Shown here: in pieces, positions 17,150 to 26,265 of the stretch | Layout of the letters: each line of letters begins with the position of its first letter | How positions within the stretch are numbered: position 1 is the stretch's first letter | Origin: Bacteroidales bacterium | GTDB taxonomy: Bacteria; Bacteroidota; Bacteroidia; Bacteroidales; UBA932 | DNA: 48,544 bases | Assembly (NCBI GenBank): GCA_017478685.1 | Contig: JAFVDC010000091.1 | Location: forward strand, 1-48,544 | Direction: 5' to 3' | Made by a program: the position numbers and the translations under genes | Notes under the pieces: generated by a model | What the model saw: the letters and a program-made list of their open reading frames with translations, nothing else | Told to the model about the DNA's origin: nothing | Databases searched by the model: none

Positions 17150-18241
17150 ATGAAACCGCTACCTATAATATTGGCCATTTCTGCAGTGTTCTCCATGGCC
17201 TCCTGCATGAAGATCGATGACTCCATGTCGCTTCCCGGCGGCGGCAACAGCCAGAAAAAGGTTGGCTTTGACATCAACGTCACGCGTGAGGGGCAGGCTA
17301 TCCCTAGCGGCAGGCGTGCGCGCATGAACACTAAGGGTGCAGATGTCTCGGATCCCGGAGAGGCCACTATGTCCTCTGACATTCCTTTCGGCCTTATAGG
17401 CATCGACTATGAACACGGGGCCCTCGTGATCGACAACGAGTCCGTTTATTCCACCGGAGATTCCTACGGTATGTTCATGGATTCCATGATGTGGGACGAA
17501 CTCAATACCAAGAATGTCACTTTCAGCGCCTACTATCCTTATGTACATAATGTAAGTTATGAGGACAATCTGGAGGCCTATTCCATTCCTTATAGCGTGG
17601 AAGAGACCAGCGCCGGCCCCCTGGTGTCCAAGACCGTAGAGATGGCTGTGGCTCAAATGAACATGATTCCCCTTGAGTTTCAGCATATTACAAATGATAT
17701 CGGCTACTGCATCTGCGACGTTACCCCGGATCCTCAGCTTCAGGGCCTCATCCACCTCAGGAAACTGGTTGCCCATAACGTGGCTTCGGCCGGTGTGTTT
17801 GTCAATGACGTCACCCTGAGCCAGGGAATATGGCACAGGCAGGGCTATTACAGGAAGGTTGTGGTGTTTGAAGGAGATGCCAAGGTTGGTGTAGGCTCTG
17901 AAAATGAGAAGTTTGTGGGCTATGATACCCTTGAAGACCGCATGGCGGATTCCCACAGGTACTATTCCATCCCTGATGAGATTGAAGTGGGGAAGCAGTT
18001 CGTGGAGGTATTCTTTGACGTGGAGGGCTTTACGCTCAACGGCTTCTACTATGAGCCCCTGGAGCACAAGCAGGCAAAATACATGCTCTACGGCCTTCTC
18101 CCGGACAATGTGTTCGTATACGGCCGTCAGTACACTTTCCACATCGGCCTGGATTTAAGTAAAGTGTACTCTGAAATAACATTTGCCCCCACGGTCAGCG
18201 GCTGGGAAACCAAAATTTACGAAAATAACGACAATTTCTAA
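17150..18241 (+). CDS. Fimbrillin family lipoprotein coupled to a membrane AraC regulator
   Basis: A 363-residue lipoprotein with lipobox C19 (MASC). Fimbrillin signatures include TFSAYYPYVHNV, LEFQHITNDIGYCICDV and the final VSGWETKIYENN. Candidate maturation sites are the RR/R cluster at 55-58 and K62 (NTKGAD). Unlike the other fimbrillins it sits outside the structural operons, behind its own promoter. Its stop codon directly abuts the ATG of the membrane AraC gene (TAAATG), so the two are probably translated together. It may be a minor, initiating or sensing subunit; that role is inference. Confidence 0.85.
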   Translation: MKPLPIILAISAVFSMASCMKIDDSMSLPGGGNSQKKVGFDINVTREGQAIPSGRRARMNTKGADVSDPGEATMSSDIPFGLIGIDYEHGALVIDNESVYSTGDSYGMFMDSMMWDELNTKNVTFSAYYPYVHNVSYEDNLEAYSIPYSVEETSAGPLVSKTVEMAVAQMNMIPLEFQHITNDIGYCICDVTPDPQLQGLIHLRKLVAHNVASAGVFVNDVTLSQGIWHRQGYYRKVVVFEGDAKVGVGSENEKFVGYDTLEDRMADSHRYYSIPDEIEVGKQFVEVFFDVEGFTLNGFYYEPLEHKQAKYMLYGLLPDNVFVYGRQYTFHIGLDLSKVYSEITFAPTVSGWETKIYENNDNF

Positions 18242-19582
18242 ATGAACCTCTCCATACTACTGCTGTTCCTGCCGGCATCGGCCTGTCTCTTCTGGATAAT
18301 GATGAATTTCTTCGTATCCAGAAGGACAAGCACTTTCTGGGTACTCACGGCCCTGTCGGTTGTCCTGATGCTGTTTTTCGTTGCAGACGCCATTTACGCC
18401 ACTCCGGGGATGTCCCCGGATGTTGTGGTTTACAGCCACCTCATAACGCTGTTTACGGGCCCGTGCGTGCTTCCGCTCATCTGGATGTACTTCGACCGTC
18501 TCCGCAATCACAGGCGTTTCCGCCCGCTGCAGTTCCTGTGGGTTCTGGTGCCGTTTTCACTGGTGTTTGCGGCCCTTGCCCTTACAAGTGTAATAGGTAA
18601 GGAAAGCGTTGCCGCCTTTCTCACGGACCTTTACGCCAAAGGCCCTTCCGTGGCCCCCAGTTACAAAGGAAGCCTTGTGTGGTACTATTACATGTGGGCT
18701 TCGGTGTCCTTCAGGATTGCCGTTGGCCTGGAACTCTTTGTGGCCCTTGTGTACTTCCTGGTGTATTACTTCAATGGTAAAATCCGGATCCCTCACATGA
18801 TAGGCTTCCTTCGCAGCGGAGAAAGCATAAGGGTCCTGGAACTCCAGCTTTTCAACATGATCATCCCCGGTCTCTTTGTGCTCACGAAGGTGGCCATCTT
18901 CAAAAATGTGCTGGAGGCATATCCCTGGATAGCCGTAGTCCAGTCCATTTTCGTCACTTTCGGCTTCTTCGTGTTCATCTTCTGCGGCCTTTTTGGAGAA
19001 AAGGAGAAGATAACCCTTGTCCAGGCCAAGCATATTATGCTCTATAATTACAATTCGGCCATCAAGGGCCCCATCATTGAGATCATGATGGAGGAACTCC
19101 TGGACGAGGCCGAACAGGACGCCCTTATCCGTTTCCGTGAGAAAGTAGGGGAGAATCTCCAGCTGGAGACAATGACCCCCGGGGAAATAACCGCCGTGAA
19201 GGAAAAACTCTTCTCCTCCGTGGCGGGCTCATGGGACGACAGCCTCCTCACGCGTTTCCAGAACCTCATGGTCAACGAGCAGCTGTTCCTTCAGCCCAGC
19301 CTTAGCCTCCAGGATGTGGCCGAACGCCTTCACACCAACAAGACTTACATTTCAAAGTTGGTGAATAACACCTACAACCTTGGTTTCCCGGAGCTCCTGA
19401 ACACCCTCAGGATAGATTACGCGGAGCAGTATCTCCTCAATCACCGGGATGCAAAACAGAGTGAGGTTGCAAAGGCCTGCGGCTTCCACAGCGCGTCGTC
19501 CTTCAACAACATGTTCAAGAAAATTACCGGCGTAACGCCCAAGGTTTGGCTTGCATCAAATGACAGACAGAATAATGCATAA
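18242..19582 (+). CDS. Membrane-embedded AraC-family regulator (about seven helices plus HTH)
   Basis: A 446-residue protein. About seven hydrophobic helices occupy residues 2-250 (for example FWVLTALSVVLMLFFVADA and WIAVVQSIFVTFGFFVFIF). A linker of about 95 residues leads to a C-terminal AraC/HTH_18 domain (about 350-440) with LSLQDVAERLHTNKTYISKLVN and the second helix pair VAKACGFHSASSFNNMFKKITGVTP. The DNA-binding domain would face the cytoplasm while the helices could sense envelope state or a ligand. There is no gap to the fimbrillin upstream, and the receiver gene starts inside its 3' end. It is a strong candidate regulator of one or both pilus operons; the target is not shown by sequence. 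Confidence 0.88.
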   Translation: MNLSILLLFLPASACLFWIMMNFFVSRRTSTFWVLTALSVVLMLFFVADAIYATPGMSPDVVVYSHLITLFTGPCVLPLIWMYFDRLRNHRRFRPLQFLWVLVPFSLVFAALALTSVIGKESVAAFLTDLYAKGPSVAPSYKGSLVWYYYMWASVSFRIAVGLELFVALVYFLVYYFNGKIRIPHMIGFLRSGESIRVLELQLFNMIIPGLFVLTKVAIFKNVLEAYPWIAVVQSIFVTFGFFVFIFCGLFGEKEKITLVQAKHIMLYNYNSAIKGPIIEIMMEELLDEAEQDALIRFREKVGENLQLETMTPGEITAVKEKLFSSVAGSWDDSLLTRFQNLMVNEQLFLQPSLSLQDVAERLHTNKTYISKLVNNTYNLGFPELLNTLRIDYAEQYLLNHRDAKQSEVAKACGFHSASSFNNMFKKITGVTPKVWLASNDRQNNA

Positions 19583-19991
19583 TGAAGGCGGCCTGGATCT
19601 TTCCAGGTATAATGTCCTTATTGTAGACGACGCTCCGCTCAACCGCCTTGTGGTCCAGAAAATGCTGGAGCAGTTCAGCTTCAATGTCCGTGAGGCCGAA
19701 AACGGCCTTGAGGCAATGAAGGAGTTCTACTACCTTACTCCGGACATTGTCCTTCTGGACATCATGATGCCGGTGATGGATGGCTTCGAGGTCATAGAGG
19801 CCATAAGGGAAAATCCCGCCTGGAACAACGTAAAGATTGTCGTTTTGTCAGCCCTCAGCACAAATGAGGACATTGTAAAGGCATATGAACTTGGGGCCGA
19901 CGATTTCATCACAAAGCCCATTGTAATGGACAAACTTCTCAATACCATTGCAAAACTTTTGGGGATTCCCATGGAAAATGTTTCAAAATAA
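19560..19991 (+). CDS. Stand-alone response-regulator receiver protein (CheY-like)
   Basis: A single receiver domain of about 143 residues. All phosphorylation features are present. From the 19560 ATG these are the acidic pair D23-D24 (LIVDDAP), the phospho-acceptor D67 (VLLDIMMP), S97 (VVLSAL) and K119 (ITKP). There is no output domain. The start is uncertain: ATG 19560 and ATG 19575 both overlap the end of the AraC gene, by 23 or 8 nt. No histidine kinase is encoded in the window, so the phosphodonor lies elsewhere. Tight overlap with the membrane AraC gene suggests that the receiver modulates that protein, which would be an unusual pairing. Confidence 0.9.
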   Translation: MTDRIMHNEGGLDLSRYNVLIVDDAPLNRLVVQKMLEQFSFNVREAENGLEAMKEFYYLTPDIVLLDIMMPVMDGFEVIEAIRENPAWNNVKIVVLSALSTNEDIVKAYELGADDFITKPIVMDKLLNTIAKLLGIPMENVSK

Positions 19992-20015
19992 AAAGTAGGT
20001 TTCATAAAAAAACCT

Positions 20016-20023
20016 TATCTTTG
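20016..20023 (+). promoter_or_regulatory. Putative -7 element for the second membrane AraC gene
   Basis: TATCTTTG fits the TAnnTTTG -7 element and lies 28 nt before the ATG at 20052. No TTTG element is present at the usual distance, so this promoter would be weak or activator-dependent. No terminator separates it from the receiver gene, so read-through is also possible. Confidence 0.5.
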
Positions 20024-20051
20024 TCTGTTATTCTGTAAAAACAAGTGCTTA

Positions 20052-21161
20052 ATGGAATCACAGGCAATCCTTCATGATACTTTCTTTGTCATCTTTTATG
20101 GTGGCGTAATCATGCTCAACCTCCTTGCAGCGCTGTATCTGCTGCTGAGGCGCGGCAATGCCATTGAGCCGGAGGTAACATCCCCTGTGCGCCTCCGCCG
20201 CTGGGCCGCTGTATTCCTCATTGCCTGCGCAATCAGCCATGTGTCCTGGCTGGTTTACACGTACTATTACTACCCCGCCGTTACGCCTTATATGCTTGTC
20301 TGCGGGTTGGATCTGGTTCTGATATTTCCCTCTATTGTCGGCATTCTGCTTTCCATGTTGCAGGACCGCCGTCGGCCTTTCTGGCCGTTTCTCATCATGA
20401 TGGCCCCTGCCGTAGTGTTTGTGATAATCAATGTTTTCCTTGGCAGTACCTCTTTAAGTGTCGCAATTAGCGCCTATGTGTTTCTTTTGTGTGCCCTGCT
20501 CATTGTGTTTGTATTCTTTGCCGTCGGGCGCTACGGACTGTGGCTCAGGGACAACTACGCAGACCTTGAGCGCAAGGAGGTTTGGCAAAGTGTCCTGATC
20601 CTGGCTCTTTTTCTGCTGTTTTTTGTGGTTTACAGCGTTACTACCGGAAGGAGTCGCATCATGGCGTATCTGTTCCAGATATACAGTGTGATTCTTGTGG
20701 GGCTTCTCATCTGGCGCGTGGAAACGCTTCAGGAACTCTCCGGAACCGCTTTGCCGAATGGTGCCGAATCATCAGATGATGAAGATGACAAGGTCAACGC
20801 CTCCCCGCAGGCCATTCCCGCAAGCATCGGCCCCCTCCTTAAACAGAAATGCGAGGACGCTCAGCTGTATCTGGAGCACGACTTGTCACTGGCCCAGCTT
20901 GCCCAGGCCATAGGGACCAACCGTTACTACCTTAGCCAGTACTTCGCCCATCAGGGCCTAACTTACAACACTTACATCAACAACCTCCGCATCCGTCACT
21001 TCACAGGATTGTACCATAAGGCTGTGGAAGAAGGGCGTTCATTTACAGCCCAGCAACTTGCCTCCGAGAGCGGATACCACAGCTACAGCACCTTCAGCGC
21101 CGTATTTAAGCAGCATACAGGCAAAACTGTGACCGCCTGGATGAAGGGCATACCCCAGTAA
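20052..21161 (+). CDS. Membrane-embedded AraC-family regulator, second copy
   Basis: A 369-residue protein with about seven hydrophobic helices in residues 8-225 (FFVIFYGGVIMLNLLAALYLL, PYMLVCGLDLVLIFPSIVGIL, SVLILALFLLFFVVYSV and others). An acidic linker (SSDDEDDK) is followed by a C-terminal AraC HTH (about 274-366) with LSLAQLAQAIGTNRYYLSQYF and LASESGYHSYSTFSAVFKQHTGKTV. Overall layout is like the protein at 18242-19582 but sequence similarity is low, so they are old paralogues or separate family members. It lies just upstream of the second pilus operon, which it may control. Confidence 0.87.
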   Translation: MESQAILHDTFFVIFYGGVIMLNLLAALYLLLRRGNAIEPEVTSPVRLRRWAAVFLIACAISHVSWLVYTYYYYPAVTPYMLVCGLDLVLIFPSIVGILLSMLQDRRRPFWPFLIMMAPAVVFVIINVFLGSTSLSVAISAYVFLLCALLIVFVFFAVGRYGLWLRDNYADLERKEVWQSVLILALFLLFFVVYSVTTGRSRIMAYLFQIYSVILVGLLIWRVETLQELSGTALPNGAESSDDEDDKVNASPQAIPASIGPLLKQKCEDAQLYLEHDLSLAQLAQAIGTNRYYLSQYFAHQGLTYNTYINNLRIRHFTGLYHKAVEEGRSFTAQQLASESGYHSYSTFSAVFKQHTGKTVTAWMKGIPQ

Positions 21162-21193
21162 TTTTCAATTCTGAAACTTTCAGAATTTGCAAA
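21160..21193. repeat. AT-rich repeat element with hairpin after the AraC gene
   Basis: The stretch begins at the stop codon and contains AATTTTCAATTCT (21160-21172) and TTTCAGAATTTGCAAA (21178-21193), both also present inside the DUF3575 gene at 15821-15869. AATTCTGAA and TTCAGAATT (21167-21187) form a perfect 9-bp stem with a 3-nt loop. No T-run follows, so termination here is uncertain. Confidence 0.55.
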
Positions 21194-21262
21194 GAATTTC
21201 TCAGATTTTGCAAATTCCGCGGCCCGTTTCTGCCCCTCCCACATTTTTTAAAAATCTTTTTT

Positions 21263-21270
21263 TACCTTTG
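21263..21270 (+). promoter_or_regulatory. Putative -7 element for the second pilus operon
   Basis: TACCTTTG matches TAnnTTTG, 9 nt before the ATG at 21280, which would leave an almost leaderless mRNA. No TTTG is present about 20 nt upstream, so an activator may be needed. The neighbouring AraC-type regulators are candidates. Confidence 0.45.
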
Positions 21271-21279
21271 CATTCTGAA

Positions 21280-22974
21280 ATGAAAAGGTATTCCCATATT
21301 GTCCTGAGCGCTCTTGCAACTGCCATCTTCTTCTTCTTTGAAGCGGAGGCTTTCTCGCAGGACCTTTCCATCCGCAACAACATCTTTTACGATATTTCCG
21401 GTACCCCAAATATCGGCATAGAATATCCGCTCAGCAAGCATTTTAGCGTGGGCGCAAACGCCGGCCTCAAGCCCTGGCCGCGCTTCCTTTTCTGGGACAC
21501 GGAGTACAAGGAGAACACCAGTCATTGGAAGCATTTCCTCATCACCCCGGAAATGCGTTATTGGTTCGACCAAATCTATGACGGCTGGTTCACCGGCGTG
21601 GATGTCGTTTATACGCATTATAATGTAGGTAACGTGCGTTTCCCCTTCGGCATGTACCCGGAGGTTGAGAACCACCGCCTGCAGGGAGATTTCATCGGCC
21701 TGGGTATTTTCGGAGGCCATTCCTGGTGGCTTGGAAACCACTGGCGCATTGAGGCCGAAGCCGGCGTTGCCGCAGGCCTTGCCGCCTATGACAAGTTTGA
21801 ATGCGACCACTGCGGCACCCGCCTTGGGGAGGAACGCAAGATGGTCCTTGTCCCTAAACTTGGCCTCAACATAGCCTACAACGTGCTTCCCAGGCATGAA
21901 TGGATAGATCTCGTGTCGCAGATAGACACCGTCAAGATAGTGCGTCCTCTCCTTATGGTGGCCCAGGTGAAGGAAATCGCCCCTGAGCGTACTTCGGCCC
22001 GCTCCATCGGGGACAAAAACCACTGGGTAACCCCCATTGAGAACTACCGCACGGTAGATGAGATCATTAACGCCCCCATGGACAGCGTCCGCTATGTCCA
22101 TTTCCCTCTTGACAGCATCACCCTTTTCCGGGACTTCTCCAATAACGCAGAGGTTCTGGATGAAATAATTGAGGTAAGCCGCAAGATTGTGGCCGATTCC
22201 CGTGACTCCCTTGCCCTTATCCAGCTTGTAGGCCTTGCCTCCGTGGAGGGCGAATGGAAGCACAACAAATGGCTTGGCGAAGGCCGTGCAAACGCCCTCA
22301 AGCAGTATGTTGTGAAGGAACTTGGCCTCAAGGACTCCCAGGTGGAGGCTGCCGGCAGGGGAGAGGCATGGCCGTGGTTCCGCCGCCAGGTAGAGGGCCT
22401 TATCCCTGATGGCGGAAAGGGAATCACTGGTGCAGATGCCCAGTGGCTCCTTGACATGATGGACTCAGAGCCCAGCCCGGACGAACGCGAAAAGAAGATG
22501 AAGGCCCAGAGGAAGCTGTACAAGGCCCTCAAGGAGGATATCCTCAAGGATCAGCGTAACTCCGGCTATGTCCACGTCTACTATTACTCCAAGCCGGATA
22601 CCGTGGCCGAAGGCCTCAACCGCATTAACGCCCTTATCCGCGCCAGGAAGTACCACGATGCCCTTAATGCATATGAAAGCCGGGCCGATTACCTGGACCG
22701 CGCAAAGGTTGACGCCGAGGCCGCAAACGCTTACGGCATAGCCATGTTCGGCACAGCCGTGGAACTTGAAAAGATTGACACCCTCCTGGCACGTGATGCC
22801 ATGGAGATACTCCATAAGGCCGAAGAAATGGGCAGCGACTGCGCCCCGGCAAACATTGAAGGCGCAGAGGAATTCCTTGCAAAATACAAGGAATACACGG
22901 AGCAGAAACGCTCCCAGGAGGCCATGAAGGAGGAAATCGAGGCCGACAGAAAAGACAGAAAGAAAAATAGATAA
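21280..22974 (+). CDS. DUF3575 protein with C-terminal OmpA-like domain, first gene of operon 2
   Basis: A 564-residue exported protein starting MKRYSHIVLS; an in-frame frame extends 31 codons upstream but only adds non-signal sequence. Domain order is reversed compared with the other two DUF3575 proteins in the window. The DUF3575 barrel-like domain comes first (NNIFYDISGTPNIGIEYPLS, GANAGLKPWPRF, ending VPKLGLNIAYNV) and includes the CxxCG motif FECDHCGT. An OmpA-like segment follows (LVGLASVEGEWKHNKWLG with EGRANALKQYV), and then a helical, highly charged C-terminus (REKKMKAQRK, repeated KAEEMG/EAMKEEIEADRKD). The C-terminal helices are TPR-like in places (INALIRARKYHDALNAYES). It likely ties the second pilus to the envelope. 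Only 18 nt separate it from the next gene. Confidence 0.82.
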   Translation: MKRYSHIVLSALATAIFFFFEAEAFSQDLSIRNNIFYDISGTPNIGIEYPLSKHFSVGANAGLKPWPRFLFWDTEYKENTSHWKHFLITPEMRYWFDQIYDGWFTGVDVVYTHYNVGNVRFPFGMYPEVENHRLQGDFIGLGIFGGHSWWLGNHWRIEAEAGVAAGLAAYDKFECDHCGTRLGEERKMVLVPKLGLNIAYNVLPRHEWIDLVSQIDTVKIVRPLLMVAQVKEIAPERTSARSIGDKNHWVTPIENYRTVDEIINAPMDSVRYVHFPLDSITLFRDFSNNAEVLDEIIEVSRKIVADSRDSLALIQLVGLASVEGEWKHNKWLGEGRANALKQYVVKELGLKDSQVEAAGRGEAWPWFRRQVEGLIPDGGKGITGADAQWLLDMMDSEPSPDEREKKMKAQRKLYKALKEDILKDQRNSGYVHVYYYSKPDTVAEGLNRINALIRARKYHDALNAYESRADYLDRAKVDAEAANAYGIAMFGTAVELEKIDTLLARDAMEILHKAEEMGSDCAPANIEGAEEFLAKYKEYTEQKRSQEAMKEEIEADRKDRKKNR

Positions 22975-22992
22975 CAATACAATTTTATTTTT

Positions 22993-25203
22993 ATGAAAAA
23001 GTTTTTCAAATTTGCCCTCGTGGGCGCAATTGTCGCTCTGGCTTCCTGCAGCAGGGAGGCCCAGGTTGCCGATAACCCCAATTACAACAAGGAGACCGGT
23101 GAGGTCCTCACCAGCTTCGTGTTCAATGTGGCAACAAACAACACCCCTGTCACAAAGCAGACTTCTGCCAGTACACAGGCAACTGCTGGCACCGACGCCT
23201 TCCGCGGAATCAATGATGGCCAGCTGCTATCCTTCCTTAAGGACGCCCCTGTGGCAGATGGCAAATGGATCCCCAGTTCAGCAGTGGCAGCCAACAAGGA
23301 GTACAGCCTTGGCAACATCATGAGCACCACCGATGCCACTACAAACGGCGACAAGAGCCATCGTGTCATTGAACTTGCCCTGCCCACGGAAACCAATACC
23401 CTGATGTTCTACGGCAAAGCTCCCAAGAGTGGTGAAAATGCCGACAACGTCCAGGGAAAAATTACCTATACTCTCGGAGGAAAAGATCTCGCCGCATATT
23501 CCTTTGGCCTCAACCGGCGTGTCAGCGCAACCGAAGAGCCTGATTTCCGCCAGTACGGAGATCTTATCCGTGCAGCCCTTGACTACATCACCGGAGCCGA
23601 GCTTAACGGCGCAGACGTCGTGTACAATGGCAATCACTATACCACCACCGTCAAATGGACCCAATATGTGACCATTTCCGATGCAGGTATCATTGCACCC
23701 GCCACCAAGGATCCGCTACACGCGGGTTTGGATATGGGGGCTCTTGGTGAAATTCTGGCAGCCGCCCTGGCTACTTTTGCTACTGTGAATCCCAAAGAAG
23801 TTCGCGCCGGTAGCGGTACATCTGTAGCCCGCACTATCGAAGACCTCAAATTTGTTCTTAGCAAGGTTTCTGGAGCAACTCCTACCAATGAACATGATGC
23901 TGTATCCAAGGCTTTGGCCGAAGCAATAATCGCCCGTATCGATGCCTGCTTCTCAGGTACAGCTCCCACTCTGGAATGGAAGACCGCTGACGTTGTTAAG
24001 ACTGCTATCTCCTATACCGGTGTCACCGACAAGATTACCCGAAAAGGCAGCACCGGATCGGCTCTTACCGAATGGCCGGACATCAGCTTTGGCGTTCCTA
24101 AAGGCTGCGCCCAGCTTAAGGTGAACACCACGGCATCTACGGATGTGGGAGGTCAGGTAACCACTCCCGGTACCATCGCCTGGATTTACAGCCCCACCAC
24201 ACCGCTGCTCTCTTCCACCAGCACCTCCATCTACAACGTGTTCTATCCCGCCGAAATCGTTTACTTCGGCAACAGCCCCATCCGCGTAACCGACGACTCC
24301 CATGTTGAGGCCGACTATCCTCAGGGCGTTGCCAATTGGGATGCCGACGCCCAGTGGGCAGCAGGTGTGAACAACAACACCGTGGCCTGGACCAAGAACG
24401 GCCATGTGGTCTCCACTACCCGCAGCGTTGCCATGCAAATGAATATCAACTACGGATCTGCCCTTCTCAAGAGCACTGTGGGATACAAGAGTGGCATCAC
24501 TCAGCTGGAGGATAATAACCACGCCATCCAGGAAGCCAAGAAGGGCGTTACCCTGCCGCCGAGCGAGGAGCCCAACGCTCTTATCGATATCACCAACACT
24601 ACCTTCAAGATCAGCGGTTTCCTCATTGGTGGTCAGCCTGAGACCGTAGGTTGGGACTTTACTCCAGTTGCCGGTGAAACCTTCGACCACAACGTCTATG
24701 ACAAGGCTGTGGTAAGTGACGCCATTCCTGCCAGCGGCACTTCCGAGGCAAACTATACTCTTCTATGGGATAACTGGAATGCTGCCAATGCAGGTGCAAA
24801 GCAGAACGACGTTTACATCGCAGTAGAGTTTGTCAACAACTCCGGTAAAGACTTCTGGGGCAACTACAATGTCATTCGCAACGGTGGTACTTTCTATATC
24901 ATCGGCAAACTTGATCCGGATGCTGGCCACAGTACTTCCGACTATAGCGACGGTATTACCTGGCCTGATACTGCTCTTCAGGCACTTCCTCCTTATGACG
25001 GCTCGGGAGACACCATCCAGGAGCGCCGTGTATTTATCCAGGATTTCATGACCACCGCCAACTTCATCCTCAACGAGACTTCCCTGCAGCATGCATATGC
25101 AACTGTTCCGGATCTCCGTTCCACTCAGATCTCTCTGGGTCTCTCAGTTGATCTGCACTGGCAGACAGGTCTTGTATTTGACAACGTTGTCCTTGGCGAA
25201 TAA
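22993..25203 (+). CDS. Fimbrillin-like lipoprotein, first subunit of operon 2 (major pilin candidate)
   Basis: A 736-residue lipoprotein with lipobox C19 (LASC) and maturation-type motif PVTKQT at K55. It is a clear paralogue of the protein at 26266-28239. Shared stretches include AFRGI near residue 72, VEFVNNSGKDFWG with a following FYIIGKLD, and the C-terminal AYATVPDLRSTQISLGL. It belongs to the fimbrillin-type pilus subunits by context and layout but not to the short PF13149 group of operon 1; I could not name its family more precisely. Position directly before a FimB/Mfa2 anchor gene mirrors the mfa1-mfa2 arrangement of Porphyromonas gingivalis, which suggests it is the major shaft protein. 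Confidence 0.75.
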   Translation: MKKFFKFALVGAIVALASCSREAQVADNPNYNKETGEVLTSFVFNVATNNTPVTKQTSASTQATAGTDAFRGINDGQLLSFLKDAPVADGKWIPSSAVAANKEYSLGNIMSTTDATTNGDKSHRVIELALPTETNTLMFYGKAPKSGENADNVQGKITYTLGGKDLAAYSFGLNRRVSATEEPDFRQYGDLIRAALDYITGAELNGADVVYNGNHYTTTVKWTQYVTISDAGIIAPATKDPLHAGLDMGALGEILAAALATFATVNPKEVRAGSGTSVARTIEDLKFVLSKVSGATPTNEHDAVSKALAEAIIARIDACFSGTAPTLEWKTADVVKTAISYTGVTDKITRKGSTGSALTEWPDISFGVPKGCAQLKVNTTASTDVGGQVTTPGTIAWIYSPTTPLLSSTSTSIYNVFYPAEIVYFGNSPIRVTDDSHVEADYPQGVANWDADAQWAAGVNNNTVAWTKNGHVVSTTRSVAMQMNINYGSALLKSTVGYKSGITQLEDNNHAIQEAKKGVTLPPSEEPNALIDITNTTFKISGFLIGGQPETVGWDFTPVAGETFDHNVYDKAVVSDAIPASGTSEANYTLLWDNWNAANAGAKQNDVYIAVEFVNNSGKDFWGNYNVIRNGGTFYIIGKLDPDAGHSTSDYSDGITWPDTALQALPPYDGSGDTIQERRVFIQDFMTTANFILNETSLQHAYATVPDLRSTQISLGLSVDLHWQTGLVFDNVVLGE

Positions 25204-25212
25204 TTACCCCTC

Positions 25213-26265
25213 ATGAAGACATTCCGTCATTCATTCCTTGTTCTTGCCGCCATGGCTGCCGCCCTGCTTTTCCAGGGCTGCAGCCTGGTGGACGAGAACC
25301 TCAGTGACTGCGAGACGGACTATAAGATAAACTACGAGCTCCGCCTTATCACCAACATGACCACGGAGCTCAAAACCCAGCTGGAAACGGAACTCTCCAC
25401 GGAGGTTGACTTTGCGGCTGCAGCTGCCCTCAAGGACTATCTCAATGAGATTTTCACGGACTTTGCCCACGACGTAGACCTTTCATTCTACGACGTTGTG
25501 GAAGACTCCGTAAGGCTTCACCACGAGGCCCATATCATGGACGCCAACCAGAGCAGCTACACCCTTTACATCCCCGTTCACAGGTACATGCACACGGCAG
25601 TAGCAAATGTTGTGGATAATAAACTTGTGACGCTTCAGGAGGACGAAAACTGCCATACGGCTGTCCTTCATCAGGACATAGCCGATACAATCGGCACTCA
25701 CAAAACCGGTCTTTTCACCGCCAGGCTTCCTATGGATGTCCTGGAGGGCATTGACCAGACTTTTGACGTGAGCCTTTACATGGCCAACTGCGCAACCGCC
25801 ATTGTGGTTGATACACTTGGAAGCCATATCAGGGACTTAAAGGTTCACATGACGGGCTTTGCCACAGACTTCAATATCTGTGACAGCACTTACCGCTTCA
25901 AGTTCTCGTCCATAGTGAAAACGGACAAACTTGATATTTCCGCCCCCGGCGGCATGTGCTTTGCCTCCGTGAACTACCCATCACGGGATACACGCCCCAC
26001 CAAGAGCATTTTTGAAACCACGGAGCCGTTCCTTTCAGAGAATGCGGCAAATTCCATCTGGCAAATCCGTGCGTATGCCACTCTCCCGGATGGCAAAGTG
26101 ACAGAAACCAAACTGGGTGTTACCAAGCCATTGAGGGCCGGTCAGCTTAAGGTATTCAAAGTCAAGGCACTTGATAACGGTGCCGTTCAGCCGGAAGACC
26201 CTGACGTAGCCGTTAGCGTAGCCCTTGACTGGCAGGCGGGGCAGGAACATGAAATAGAGCTGTAG
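25213..26265 (+). CDS. FimB/Mfa2 family fimbrial anchor lipoprotein
   Basis: A 350-residue lipoprotein with lipobox C23 (FQGC) followed by SLVDENLSDCETDYKINYEL, the classical start of FimB/Mfa2 (PF08842) proteins. In P. gingivalis, Mfa2 and FimB remain lipidated, anchor the pilus to the outer membrane and limit its length. In agreement, there is no (T/S)K maturation motif in the first 65 residues, unlike the other subunits of the operon. The gene lies 9 nt after the major subunit candidate and its TAG abuts the ATG of the next gene. Length is normal for the family. Confidence 0.88.
   Translation: MKTFRHSFLVLAAMAAALLFQGCSLVDENLSDCETDYKINYELRLITNMTTELKTQLETELSTEVDFAAAAALKDYLNEIFTDFAHDVDLSFYDVVEDSVRLHHEAHIMDANQSSYTLYIPVHRYMHTAVANVVDNKLVTLQEDENCHTAVLHQDIADTIGTHKTGLFTARLPMDVLEGIDQTFDVSLYMANCATAIVVDTLGSHIRDLKVHMTGFATDFNICDSTYRFKFSSIVKTDKLDISAPGGMCFASVNYPSRDTRPTKSIFETTEPFLSENAANSIWQIRAYATLPDGKVTETKLGVTKPLRAGQLKVFKVKALDNGAVQPEDPDVAVSVALDWQAGQEHEIEL

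Noticed and set aside
17159..18142. 327-codon minus-strand frame opposite the regulatory-island fimbrillin
   Set aside because: His/Val/Gly-rich shadow translation without domain features; the plus-strand gene has promoter, signal peptide and fimbrillin motifs.
21187..21279. N-terminal extension of the second DUF3575 protein
   Set aside because: It would be read from a spacer holding a -7 element and a repeat; the ATG at 21280 starts a clean signal peptide.
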